A stretch of DNA of 6,844 nt. Source: Burkholderiales bacterium (lineage in GTDB: Bacteria; Pseudomonadota; Gammaproteobacteria; Burkholderiales; Burkholderiaceae_C). Every line of letters begins with the position of its first letter. Position 1 is the stretch's first letter. The notes under the pieces are model-generated. The model was not told where the DNA came from and ran no database searches. It saw only the letters and a program-made list of their open reading frames with translations. This document shows positions 1 through 6,591 of the stretch, one piece after another. The stretch covers positions 1 through 6,844 of the forward strand of contig CANHOE010000142.1 in assembly GCA_947462175.1 (NCBI GenBank), read 5' to 3'. The translations under genes were made by a program, and so were the position numbers.

Positions 1-3000
1 GACGCCGATCATGCCGCTCATCACCGCGATGCCCATGGCCTGCCGCATTTCGGCACCGGCACCCGTGGACAGCACCAGCGGCACGACGCCAGCGATGAAG
101 GCGATCGAGGTCATCAGGATCGGGCGCAGGCGCAGCCGGCAGGACTCCACCACCGCCTGCACCGGAGTGCGGCCCTGCAACTCGAGCTCGCGCGCGAACT
201 CGACGATCAGGATCGCGTTCTTGCAGGCCAGCCCCACCAGCACCACGAAAGCGATCTGCGTGAAGATGTTGTTGTCGGCCGGCATGCCCAGCAGCCCGCT
301 GAGCCACACGCCGGTGACCGCGCTCAGGATGCACATCGGCACGATCAGGATGATCGCCAACGGCAGCGTCCAGCTTTCGTAGGTAGCGGCCAGCACCAGG
401 AACACGAGCAGCACGCACAGCGGGAAGATGTAGACCATCGTGTTGCCGGCGATCTTTTCCTGGTAAACCAGTTCGGTCCATTCGTAGGACATGCCGCGCG
501 GCAGGGTTTCCGTCAGGATTTTTTCCATCTCGGCCTGCGCCTCCCCCGAGCTGAAACCGGGCTTGGGCGCGCCGTTGAAGTCGGCGGTGTAAAGGCTGTT
601 GTAGCGGCCTACTGCAGCCGGGCCGAAGGTCGGCTCCACAGTCATCATCGCGCCCAGCGGAACCATGGCACCGGCACTGTTGCGGATCTTCAGGTTACTG
701 ATGTCCTCGGCCTTGGCGCGGTAGTTGGCGTCGGCCTGCACGATCACCTGGTAGGTCTTGCCGAAGCGGTTGAAGTCGTTCACGTACAGCGACCCGAGGT
801 AGGTCTGCATGGTGTCGTAGATGTCGTTCAAGTTGACACCCATCTGCTTGGCCTTGGTGCGGTCCACGTTGGCGAACAGCTGTGGCACGTTGATCTGGTA
901 GTTGCTGAAGGCCTGCGTGATGCCACTGTTCGGGTTGCCGTAGATGCGCCCCATCAACTGCTGCACCACGCCATTCAGCGCCGCTTCACCAGCGCCCTCA
1001 CGGTCTTGCACCTGCAGCTTGAATCCGCCGGCATTGCCCAGACCGCTCACAGGCGGTGGGTTCAGCACGAACAGGAAGGCGCCCTGGATCGCGCCCAGCT
1101 TCTGGTTCACCTGCCCGACGATGGCATTGGCGCTGGTCTGCAGCGAGGTGCGCTTCTCGAACTCGTCGAGGCCGAAGAACACGATGCCCGAGTTCGAGGC
1201 GGCTGTGAACCCGTTGATGCTCAGGCCCGGGAAGGCGACTGAATCGCGCACGCCGGGGATCGACAGCGCGATGTCGCTCATCTCGCGGATGACCTTGGTG
1301 GTGCGCTCCAGGCTCGCGCCGTCGGGCAGCTGGGCGATGCCGATCAGGTACTGCTTGTCCTGTTGCGGTACGAAACCAGGTGGCACGCGGGTGAACATGA
1401 AGACCGTGAGCCCCAGCAGCAGGGCATAGATCACCAGCGAGATCGATTTGCGCTTGACAACGGCGGTGGTGACCAGGCCGCTGTAGCGGCCGGCATTGCG
1501 ATTGAAGAAGCGGTTGAACCAGGCGAAGAAGCGGCCGAAGACGCTGTCGATGATGCGGGTCAGGCGGTCCTTCGGCGCATCGTGCGGTTTCAGCAGGATG
1601 GCGCTCAATGCGGGCGACAGCGTCAGCGAGTTGAATGCCGAGATCACGGTGGAGATCGCGATCGTGACTGCGAATTGCTTGTAGAACTGACCCGTCAGCC
1701 CGCTCACGAAGGCCAGCGGCACGAACACTGCGCACAGAACCAGGCCGATCGCGATGATCGGGCCCGACACCTCCTGCATCGCCTTCACGCTGGCGTCGTG
1801 CGGGCTCAGGCCCGCCTCGATGTTGCGCTCGACGTTTTCCACGACCACGATCGCATCGTCCACCACGATGCCGATGGCCAGCACCAGCCCGAACAGCGTC
1901 AGCGTGTTGATCGAAAAACCAAGCAACAGCAGCACCGCGAAGGTGCCCACGATGGACACCGGTACCGCCAGCAGCGGGATCAGTGATGCACGCCAGGTCT
2001 GCAGGAAGATCACCACGACGATGACCACCAGCGCGATCGCCTCGAGCAGCGTGTGGATCACCTTCTCGATCGATGTCTGCACGAAGCGCGTCGGGTCGTA
2101 GACGATGGAATAGCTCACGCCTTCGGGAAAGTCGGCCTTCAGCCGCTCCATCGTCTCGCGCACATTGGCCGACAACTGAAGGGCATTCGAATTTGGCGCC
2201 TGGAAGATCGCCAGCGCGGCCGCTTCCTTGTTGTTCAGCAGCGAGCCCAGCGCATAGGTGTTCGGGCCCATCTCGACGCGGCCGAGGTCCTTGATGCGGA
2301 TCACCGAGCGGTCGTTGGTGTCGGCCTTGACGATGACCTCGGCGAACTGCTGCTCGGTGACGAGTCGTCCCTGGGTGTTGATCGCCAGCTGGAACTCCGT
2401 GCCTGCAGGTGCCGGGGTCGCGCCGACCACGCCGGCCGCGACCTGCGCGTTCTGCTCGCGCAACGCAGCGACCACGTCGCCCGAGGTCAGGTTGCGCGCT
2501 GCGAGCTTCTGCGGATCTAGCCAGATGCGCATCGCGTAATCGCCCGAGCCGAAGGTCTGCACCGATCCCATGCCCGGGATGCGCAGCAACTGGTCGCGCA
2601 CATTGAGTGCCGCGTAATTGCGCAGGTAGAGCGCGTCGTAGCGGTTGTCCGGCGACACCATGTGCACGACCATGGTCAGGTTGGGAGCGCTCTTCTCGGT
2701 GGTCACACCGACCTGACGAACGATCTCCGGCAGGCGCGGCAAGGCCCGCTGCACGCGGTTCTGCACCGCGGTCTCGGCCACCTCGGGGTTGGTGCCGATC
2801 TTGAAGCTGATGGTCAGCGTCATCGCGCCATCTGCAGTGGCCAGGCTGTTCATGTAGAGCAGGCCTTCGACGCCATTGAGCTGCTCTTCGAGCGGTGTGG
2901 CCACCGTCTCGGCAATCACACGGGCATTGGCGCCCGGAAACTGCGCACGCACCACCACCTGCGGCGGCGTGACTTCGGGGTACTCGGAAATCGGCAGCGT

Positions 3001-3090
3001 GAAGATGGCGATCGCGCCGACCAGTGTGATGACCACCGACAGCACCGCCGCGAAGATCGGTCGGTCGATGAAAAAGCGGGAGATATTCAT
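1..3090 (-). CDS. RND multidrug efflux pump, inner-membrane permease subunit, MexF/OqxB type (3' end cut by window edge)
   Basis: Proton-driven antiporter of the HAE1 RND family. The trimer sits in the inner membrane and passes drugs taken from the periplasm or membrane to an adaptor and an outer-membrane channel. The start MNISRFFIDRPIFAAVL is the canonical RND N-terminus. The frame stays open for 1030 codons to position 1. TM1 is near residues 10-30. A first periplasmic porter region follows, then TM2-TM6 at about 343-497, TM7 at about 548-567, a second periplasmic region, and TM8 onward from about 880. Proton-relay residues are present: D411 and D412 in GIVVDDAIVVVENVER, K957 in LVGLACKNAILIVEF, and R987 and T994 in RLRPILMT, equivalent to AcrB D407, D408, K940, R971 and T978. 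Phrases such as SPDNRYD, PGFVPQQDKQYL and VNDFNRFGKTYQV match the MexF/OqxB branch from memory. About 30-35 C-terminal residues are missing compared with MexF. The gene follows the adaptor by 25 bp, with a weak GGGG Shine-Dalgarno 7 nt before the ATG. Substrates cannot be read from sequence. Confidence 0.96.
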   Translation of the reverse strand, partial: MNISRFFIDRPIFAAVLSVVITLVGAIAIFTLPISEYPEVTPPQVVVRAQFPGANARVIAETVATPLEEQLNGVEGLLYMNSLATADGAMTLTISFKIGTNPEVAETAVQNRVQRALPRLPEIVRQVGVTTEKSAPNLTMVVHMVSPDNRYDALYLRNYAALNVRDQLLRIPGMGSVQTFGSGDYAMRIWLDPQKLAARNLTSGDVVAALREQNAQVAAGVVGATPAPAGTEFQLAINTQGRLVTEQQFAEVIVKADTNDRSVIRIKDLGRVEMGPNTYALGSLLNNKEAAALAIFQAPNSNALQLSANVRETMERLKADFPEGVSYSIVYDPTRFVQTSIEKVIHTLLEAIALVVIVVVIFLQTWRASLIPLLAVPVSIVGTFAVLLLLGFSINTLTLFGLVLAIGIVVDDAIVVVENVERNIEAGLSPHDASVKAMQEVSGPIIAIGLVLCAVFVPLAFVSGLTGQFYKQFAVTIAISTVISAFNSLTLSPALSAILLKPHDAPKDRLTRIIDSVFGRFFAWFNRFFNRNAGRYSGLVTTAVVKRKSISLVIYALLLGLTVFMFTRVPPGFVPQQDKQYLIGIAQLPDGASLERTTKVIREMSDIALSIPGVRDSVAFPGLSINGFTAASNSGIVFFGLDEFEKRTSLQTSANAIVGQVNQKLGAIQGAFLFVLNPPPVSGLGNAGGFKLQVQDREGAGEAALNGVVQQLMGRIYGNPNSGITQAFSNYQINVPQLFANVDRTKAKQMGVNLNDIYDTMQTYLGSLYVNDFNRFGKTYQVIVQADANYRAKAEDISNLKIRNSAGAMVPLGAMMTVEPTFGPAAVGRYNSLYTADFNGAPKPGFSSGEAQAEMEKILTETLPRGMSYEWTELVYQEKIAGNTMVYIFPLCVLLVFLVLAATYESWTLPLAIILIVPMCILSAVTGVWLSGLLGMPADNNIFTQIAFVVLVGLACKNAILIVEFARELELQGRTPVQAVVESCRLRLRPILMTSIAFIAGVVPLVLSTGAGAEMRQAMGIAVMSGMIGV

Positions 3091-3115
3091 GTGCAGGCCC
3101 CGTTCACCATGAGGA

Positions 3116-4354
3116 TCATGGCTTGGCCGCTGAGGCTGGTGCCGACGCAGAGGACGCCGCGGCTGCGGTGCCAGCGCCTGCGGCCGGTGCTCCAGGTGGA
3201 CCGCTGGCCGGTGGCGTTGGCACCGGCATGCCGCGTTCGTCGGTCGCCACCTTGATCGGTTGCACCGGAGCGCCAGGGCGCACCCGCTGCAGGCCATCGA
3301 CCACGACCAGATCGCCGGCTTTCAGACCGGAGGTGACCACGCGCATGCGGTCGATCAGCGTACCCAGTTGCACTTCACGCGGCTGCGCCACATTGCCTTC
3401 GCCGATCACGAACACCAGCTTCTTGCTCTGGTCGGTGCCGATGGCGCGTTCCGGCGTCAGTACCGCCGGGTAGGCGACACCACCGGCCAGTTGGATGCGC
3501 GCGAACAGGCCTGGCGTGAACTCGCCCTTCGGGTTGTCGAATACCGCCCGCATGCGGATCGAGCCGGTCTGTGGGTTGAGCTGGTTGTCGATGAAATCGA
3601 CCTTGCCCTCGTGCGGGAAGCCCGGCTCGTCGGCCAGGCCCATGTGCACCAGGCGTTGACCGGGATCACCCTTGCGCAGACGCAGGAACGTCTGCTCGCT
3701 GCCGTCGAAGTAGGCATAGACAGTCTGGGTGGCGACCAGCGTGGTCAGCACGCTCTGGTCGTTGACCAGATTGCCTTCGGTGATGATGGCGCGCGACAAC
3801 TGGCCGGCCATCGGCGCACGCACGCTGGTGTAACCCAGGTTCAGCTGAGCCACGCGCACCGCAGCTTCGGCCGCGGCGATGTCGGCGCCGCTGGTCGCAG
3901 CGCCCGAGGTGAGCTGGTCGAATTCCTGTGCTGACACCGCCTTCGAATCGAGCAGCTTCTTGGCGCGGGCCAGATCGGCCGTGGCCAATGCGGCGCGCGA
4001 ACGGGCAGAGGTCAGCTGCGCCTGCGCCCGAGACAGCTCGGCCTGGAAAGGCTTTGGGTCGATCGTGAACAGCAAGGCGCCTTGTGCCACGCGCTGGCCG
4101 TCGCGGAAATGCACCTTGTCGATCGTGCCGCCGATGCGCGGCCGAACCTCGACCGACCGCGGCGCTTCGAGCCGGCCCGTGAACTCCTCGATGTCGGTGA
4201 CGGTGCGCTGCACTGCCGCTGCCACCGACACCGGTGGCGCACCGGGCGGACCGCCCGCGGGACCAGGCTTCGAGCAGCCGCTCGCGAGTGTCAGCGTCAA
4301 CAGTGCGGCAACGCTGGCCAGGGCAAACATCGAGCGCGAGGTGTCGATCTTCAT
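3116..4354 (-). CDS. RND efflux periplasmic adaptor (membrane fusion) lipoprotein, MexE/OqxA type
   Basis: Adaptor that bridges the RND pump to an outer-membrane channel, 412 aa, close to MexE length. The start was chosen because M1 gives a lipoprotein signal: a basic n-region (K2, R7), a hydrophobic core, and an ASGC lipobox with Cys27 as the lipidated residue. The -3 Ala is less usual than Leu. The open frame continues another 169 codons upstream, but that part lies across the intergenic region and antisense to trmB. After a Pro/Gly-rich linker (29-41) come the first half of the lipoyl/barrel-sandwich domain (about 57-103, with RIGGTIDKV and LLFTIDPKPF), an alpha-helical hairpin rich in Ala, Gln and Arg (about 103-170), the second lipoyl half (LGYTSVRAPMAGQLSR, 173-188), and the beta-barrel and membrane-proximal domains (DNPKGEFTPGLF, VVDGLQRVRPG). 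The last 33 or so residues are low-complexity Ala/Pro/Ser/Gly. Phrases such as TEGNLVN, TVYAYFD and GLQRVRPG match the MexE branch. No clear Shine-Dalgarno is seen. It is first in an operon with the pump gene. Confidence 0.95.
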   Translation of the reverse strand: MKIDTSRSMFALASVAALLTLTLASGCSKPGPAGGPPGAPPVSVAAAVQRTVTDIEEFTGRLEAPRSVEVRPRIGGTIDKVHFRDGQRVAQGALLFTIDPKPFQAELSRAQAQLTSARSRAALATADLARAKKLLDSKAVSAQEFDQLTSGAATSGADIAAAEAAVRVAQLNLGYTSVRAPMAGQLSRAIITEGNLVNDQSVLTTLVATQTVYAYFDGSEQTFLRLRKGDPGQRLVHMGLADEPGFPHEGKVDFIDNQLNPQTGSIRMRAVFDNPKGEFTPGLFARIQLAGGVAYPAVLTPERAIGTDQSKKLVFVIGEGNVAQPREVQLGTLIDRMRVVTSGLKAGDLVVVDGLQRVRPGAPVQPIKVATDERGMPVPTPPASGPPGAPAAGAGTAAAASSASAPASAAKP

Positions 4355-4572
4355 GGGCGCTTGCAGGCAATGAACCGGTCTGGCGCAGGCCCGGACCGGA
4401 TCGAGGTTGTGGGATGTTTCCCGTGACTGCCGAGGGGCGTTGCGGGAAGGGGACACGGATTTCGGATGGGATCCCGACCGCTGCGGCGGGCCGAAGATCA
4501 GTAACAACCCTTGCACCATAACCAAAGTCGCGAGATCCTGCTCGGCACGCATTGGCTCGCAGGCCGGCAGCT
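4355..4572 (-). promoter_or_regulatory. Intergenic leader of the efflux operon; probable promoter/operator region, elements not resolved
   Basis: This 218-bp gap between the trmB stop and the adaptor start holds no gene I can support. It includes a less GC-rich patch at about 4497-4528, which on the minus strand contains GGTTATGG and GTTACTGAT and is the best place for a promoter or an activator site. I find no -35/-10 pair close to consensus. Nearer the adaptor start, CCGGTC at 4375-4380 and GACCGG at 4394-4399 form an inverted repeat that could fold in the leader RNA. There is also a perfect 8-bp palindrome, GGGATCCC, at 4468-4475. That the efflux operon has its own promoter here is inferred from the gap length and from how MexEF-type operons are usually arranged. 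Read-through from trmB is possible, since no T-rich terminator follows it. Confidence 0.3.
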
Positions 4573-5298
4573 TCACGCGCGCTGGAACACCAGGTCCCAG
4601 ACGCCGTGGCCGAGCTTGAGTCCGCGGTTCTCGAACTTGGTCAGCGGCCGGTAGCTGGGCTTGGGCGCGTAGCCGTCGGCGGCTTCGATGGCCATGTTGA
4701 CCAAGGCCGGCTCGGCCGCCAGCACCTCCAGCATCTGGACGGCGTACGGTTGCCAATCGGTCGCGCAGTGCACGTAGCCGCCCGCCGCCAGTCGCGATGC
4801 CAGCAGCGCAACGAAAGCGGGCTGGATCAGGCGCCGCTTGTGGTGCTTCAGCTTGTGCCAAGGGTCGGGGAAAAAAACATGCACCCCGGCCAATGAGGAG
4901 GGCGCGATCATCTGCTCCAGCACGTCGACCGCGTCGTGCCGCACGATGCGCACATTGGTGAGACTGCGTTCGCCAATCAGCTTGAGCAGCGCGCCGACGC
5001 CGGGGCCGTGCACTTCAAGGCCGAGGAAGTCGGTGTCGGGCAGTGCGGCTGCGATGGCAGCCGTGGCGTCACCCATGCCAAAACCGATCTCGACGATCAG
5101 CGGTGCGTTGCGGCCGAAGGCGGCCTCGGCGTTCAGCGGCTGTGGCGCGTAGGGCAGGAGAAACTGCGGGCCCAATTCGTTCATTGCCCGCGTCTGGCCC
5201 GGCCCCATGCGACCTGCGCGCAACACGAACGATTTGATCGGTCGATGCGGCTTGGCCTCGTCAGTGTCGGCGCGCAGCGAGGGGACCGTGGGACTCAT
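4573..5298 (-). CDS. trmB: tRNA (guanine(46)-N7)-methyltransferase TrmB
   Basis: S-adenosylmethionine-dependent enzyme that forms m7G at position 46 in the variable loop of many tRNAs; cytoplasmic. The 241-aa product carries the family signatures in order: RPIKSFVLRAGRM near the N-terminus (19-31), SAM motif I VEIGFGMGD (69-77), the acidic residue after strand beta2 in LGLEVHGPG (E95), RHDAVDVL (120-127), the catalytic and tRNA-binding FFPDPWHKLKHHKRR (142-156), CATDWQPYA (178-186), and the C-terminal RPLTKFENRG (217-226) with LGHGVWDL. Nothing key is missing. The ATG at 5298 was chosen over an upstream in-frame TTG at 5325 because the TTG lies inside the T-tract of the preceding terminator. 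No Shine-Dalgarno is evident before either, so the exact start is the least certain point. It lies downstream of tRNA-Gly on the same strand and upstream of the efflux operon, with which no functional link is known. Confidence 0.97.
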   Translation of the reverse strand: MSPTVPSLRADTDEAKPHRPIKSFVLRAGRMGPGQTRAMNELGPQFLLPYAPQPLNAEAAFGRNAPLIVEIGFGMGDATAAIAAALPDTDFLGLEVHGPGVGALLKLIGERSLTNVRIVRHDAVDVLEQMIAPSSLAGVHVFFPDPWHKLKHHKRRLIQPAFVALLASRLAAGGYVHCATDWQPYAVQMLEVLAAEPALVNMAIEAADGYAPKPSYRPLTKFENRGLKLGHGVWDLVFQRA

Positions 5299-5320
5299 GG
5301 TTGGGCGTGTTGTGGCAGGC

Positions 5321-5347
5321 AACAAAAACGGCCCTGAGGGGGCCGTT
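5321..5347 (-). terminator. Rho-independent terminator of the tRNA-Gly transcript
   Basis: On the minus strand an 8-bp perfect stem (AACGGCCC pairing with GGGCCGTT, arms at 5340-5347 and 5327-5334) closes a 5-nt loop and runs into a T-rich tail (TTTTGTT when the last stem T is included). The plus strand has no T-run after the stem, so it works in the minus direction only. It begins 16 nt past the tRNA 3' end and finishes 22 nt before the trmB ATG. It should therefore separate the tRNA from trmB unless there is read-through. Confidence 0.85.
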
Positions 5348-5363
5348 ATCGGGGGTGAAGCGC

Positions 5364-5437
5364 TGGAGCGGGTGAAGGGAATCGAACCCTCGTATGAAGC
5401 TTGGGAAGCTGCCGTTCTACCATTGAACTACACCCGC
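5364..5437 (-). tRNA. tRNA-Gly, anticodon CCC (reads GGG)
   Basis: A 74-nt cloverleaf with the 3' CCA encoded. The acceptor stem is GCGGGTG/CACCCGC with discriminator T. The D-arm is GTTC-AATGGTA-GAAC, the anticodon loop is TTCCCAA with CCC opposite 5403-5405, and the T-loop is TTCGATT with a GAGGG/CCCTT stem. It closely matches E. coli glyU as I remember it, including the short variable loop ATAC. That loop has no G46, so this tRNA should not be a substrate of the TrmB encoded next to it. The anticodon stem (GCAGC/GCTTC) has one mismatch, C28 opposite U42 (positions 5411 and 5397). A TAGAAT -10 box lies just upstream and a terminator just downstream, so it is a stand-alone transcription unit. 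Confidence 0.97.
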
Positions 5438-5448
5438 GTACGTAGTCC

Positions 5449-5454
5449 ATTCTA
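5449..5454 (-). promoter_or_regulatory. -10 box of the tRNA-Gly promoter
   Basis: On the minus strand TAGAAT (5 of 6 matches to TATAAT) ends 11 nt before the mature tRNA 5' end, which puts the transcription start only a few bases upstream of the tRNA. The sequence where a -35 box would sit (about 5471-5477, CCCTTGC on the minus strand) is poor. The call therefore rests on the -10 box and its position. Confidence 0.5.
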
Positions 5455-5628
5455 GCGTTCGACCCCGCTCGCAAGGGGCTTCTGGCGGTCAAACGCAGCC
5501 ACCTGCGTGATGCGCAAGCGCAGGCCGGTCGCTGAGAGCCAGGCGCCAACGCAGTCGGTGATGCCGCTGTCGAATTCCGCGCCACTCGCCGCCACAATGC
5601 CGAACTACCGATGGCGAGGACGAAACCG
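5455..5628. other. Intergenic region between divergent tRNA-Gly and the GGDEF-like gene
   Basis: No gene is supported here; the open frames that cross it are antisense tRNA or GC-bias shadows. It must hold the upstream part of the tRNA promoter and, on the plus strand, the promoter of the GGDEF-like gene, for which I see no convincing -35/-10 pair. An inverted repeat, CCTGCG (5502-5507) and CGCAGG (5519-5524) with an 11-nt loop, could be an operator or a hairpin, but it has no T-tail. A shorter CCCC/GGGG repeat lies at about 5463-5478. GAGGA at 5616-5620 is the Shine-Dalgarno of the next gene. Confidence 0.4.
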
Positions 5629-6549
5629 ATGAGCGACCCGCGCGTGCATGTGCTGCAGACCGGTCAGACCGAGGTGGTCGACGCCGGGGCGCGCGTCGAG
5701 GTGCTGGGTGATGGCGATGGATGGGGCCCCTTCGAGTTCGCGTCTTGCACCACCGAAGCAGTCTGGCAGCGACTGGCCGACACGCCGGTCGATGTGCTGG
5801 TGGTCCACGGCGGCTGGGACGGCTGGGTTCGCTGCGCTGCGGACGTGGCAGTCATCATCGTGGCCGACGCGCCGGCAGCGGCCGACTGTCTGCGCTGGCT
5901 GCGTGGCGGGGCGCAGGATGTCGTCAGCGCCGGCGAGCTCTCGCAGCCCGGCTGGCCGCGCCGGCTGCGTGCTGCGGTCGAGCGTCAACGGGTGCGAGCG
6001 GTGACCCGACAGGCCTTCGCGACCGATGTCCACACCGGTTTGCCGCACGCCGGCCAGCTGATCGAACACATGAGCCATCTGCTGGCGCTGCGCGAGCGCG
6101 AGCCGGCGCCGATGGCGTTGCTGGTGCTGCGCATCGAGGGCCTCGCGACGACGATGGCGCGTCTGGGGCCCGAGGCCGCGGGCACGCTGCGCCGCAAGGT
6201 GGCGGTGCGGCTGCGCGCGGGCGTGCGTGCCAGCGATGTGGTGGCGTCCGTTGGGGAAGATGCTTTCGCCGTGCTGCTGTCGCTGATCGACACGCCGGCC
6301 GATGCGGATCGTGTCGGCCGCAAGCTGCTGGTCTCGCTGGGGGAGACCTTCAAGGTCGGTGGCATCGATCTGGCCGTGGCGACGGCACTGGGCATTGCGT
6401 CCTACCCTGCCGATGGCACCCAGCCCGACATGCTGCTGCGCCGCGCAGCAGGCCTCGCTGCATCGGCTCAGGCCACCGGCCGATCCGGTTACGCGAACCG
6501 CCTGGAGCGCGGCGACACCACCGCTGCCAACGACGAAGATCCCGGGTGA
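5629..6549 (+). CDS. Receiver-like/GGDEF two-domain protein with a degenerate diguanylate cyclase site (GEDAF), probable signalling or c-di-GMP-binding protein
   Basis: The product is 306 aa, soluble, with no membrane segment. The ATG at 5629 was chosen over the in-frame ATG at 5611 because GAGGA lies 8 nt before it. Residues about 5-122 look like a receiver (CheY-like) fold: VDVLVVHGG where LxxxD is expected, a hydrophobic VAVIIVADA strand, and GAQDVV followed by a C-terminal helix. The phospho-acceptor Asp and the conserved Lys are not recognisable. Residues about 133-293 align along their length with GGDEF domains (DVHTGLPHAGQL, ALLVLRIEGL, VASVGEDAFAVLL, GIASYPADG, ATGRSGY). The catalytic features are lost: GGDEF reads GEDAF (209-213), the first metal Asp is R168, and the Asn and Asp that contact GTP in active cyclases are M176 and A177. 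The inhibitory-site motif RxxD (R200-ASD203) is kept five residues before GEDAF. Known parallels such as PopA or PelD suggest binding c-di-GMP or a partner rather than making c-di-GMP. The target is unknown. The gene stands alone and converges on the next one. Confidence 0.85.
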   Translation: MSDPRVHVLQTGQTEVVDAGARVEVLGDGDGWGPFEFASCTTEAVWQRLADTPVDVLVVHGGWDGWVRCAADVAVIIVADAPAAADCLRWLRGGAQDVVSAGELSQPGWPRRLRAAVERQRVRAVTRQAFATDVHTGLPHAGQLIEHMSHLLALREREPAPMALLVLRIEGLATTMARLGPEAAGTLRRKVAVRLRAGVRASDVVASVGEDAFAVLLSLIDTPADADRVGRKLLVSLGETFKVGGIDLAVATALGIASYPADGTQPDMLLRRAAGLAASAQATGRSGYANRLERGDTTAANDEDPG

Positions 6550-6591
6550 TGTCACGGGCGAGCGACTCTCAGCGCACGCACGAAAGGGGCA

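Noticed and set aside
998..1735. Long minus-strand open frame of 245 codons inside the RND pump gene
   Set aside because: It lies in a different frame from the pump, which encodes canonical RND motifs across the same bases. The product is Arg/Ala/His-rich, as expected from out-of-frame GC-rich DNA.
4355..4861. N-terminal extension of the adaptor to 581 residues
   Set aside because: The extra 169 codons cross the intergenic region and run antisense-free but out of frame through trmB. The ATG at 4354 begins a proper lipoprotein signal peptide, and the resulting length fits MexE.
5299..5325. TTG start at 5325 extending TrmB by nine residues
   Set aside because: The codon sits in the T-tract of the intrinsic terminator, and the added residues match no TrmB N-terminus I know. 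The ATG at 5298 is preferred.
5207..5455. Plus-strand open frame ending GIEPSYEAWEAAVLPLNYTR
   Set aside because: This is a commonly mis-annotated peptide produced by translating the antisense strand of tRNA-Gly.
5346..5597. 83-codon minus-strand open frame across the tRNA and its upstream region
   Set aside because: It runs straight through the tRNA-Gly gene and its promoter and has no recognisable domain.
5611..5628. Upstream ATG at 5611 for the GGDEF-like protein
   Set aside because: No Shine-Dalgarno precedes it, while GAGGA lies 8 nt before the ATG at 5629. Either start leaves both domains intact.
5605..6555. 316-codon minus-strand open frame opposite the GGDEF-like gene, and a 316-codon plus-strand frame at 5721-6671
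   Set aside because: Both are GC-bias shadows. Their products are Arg/Ala/Gln/His-rich with no motif, while the 5629-6549 frame matches a GGDEF domain and has a Shine-Dalgarno.
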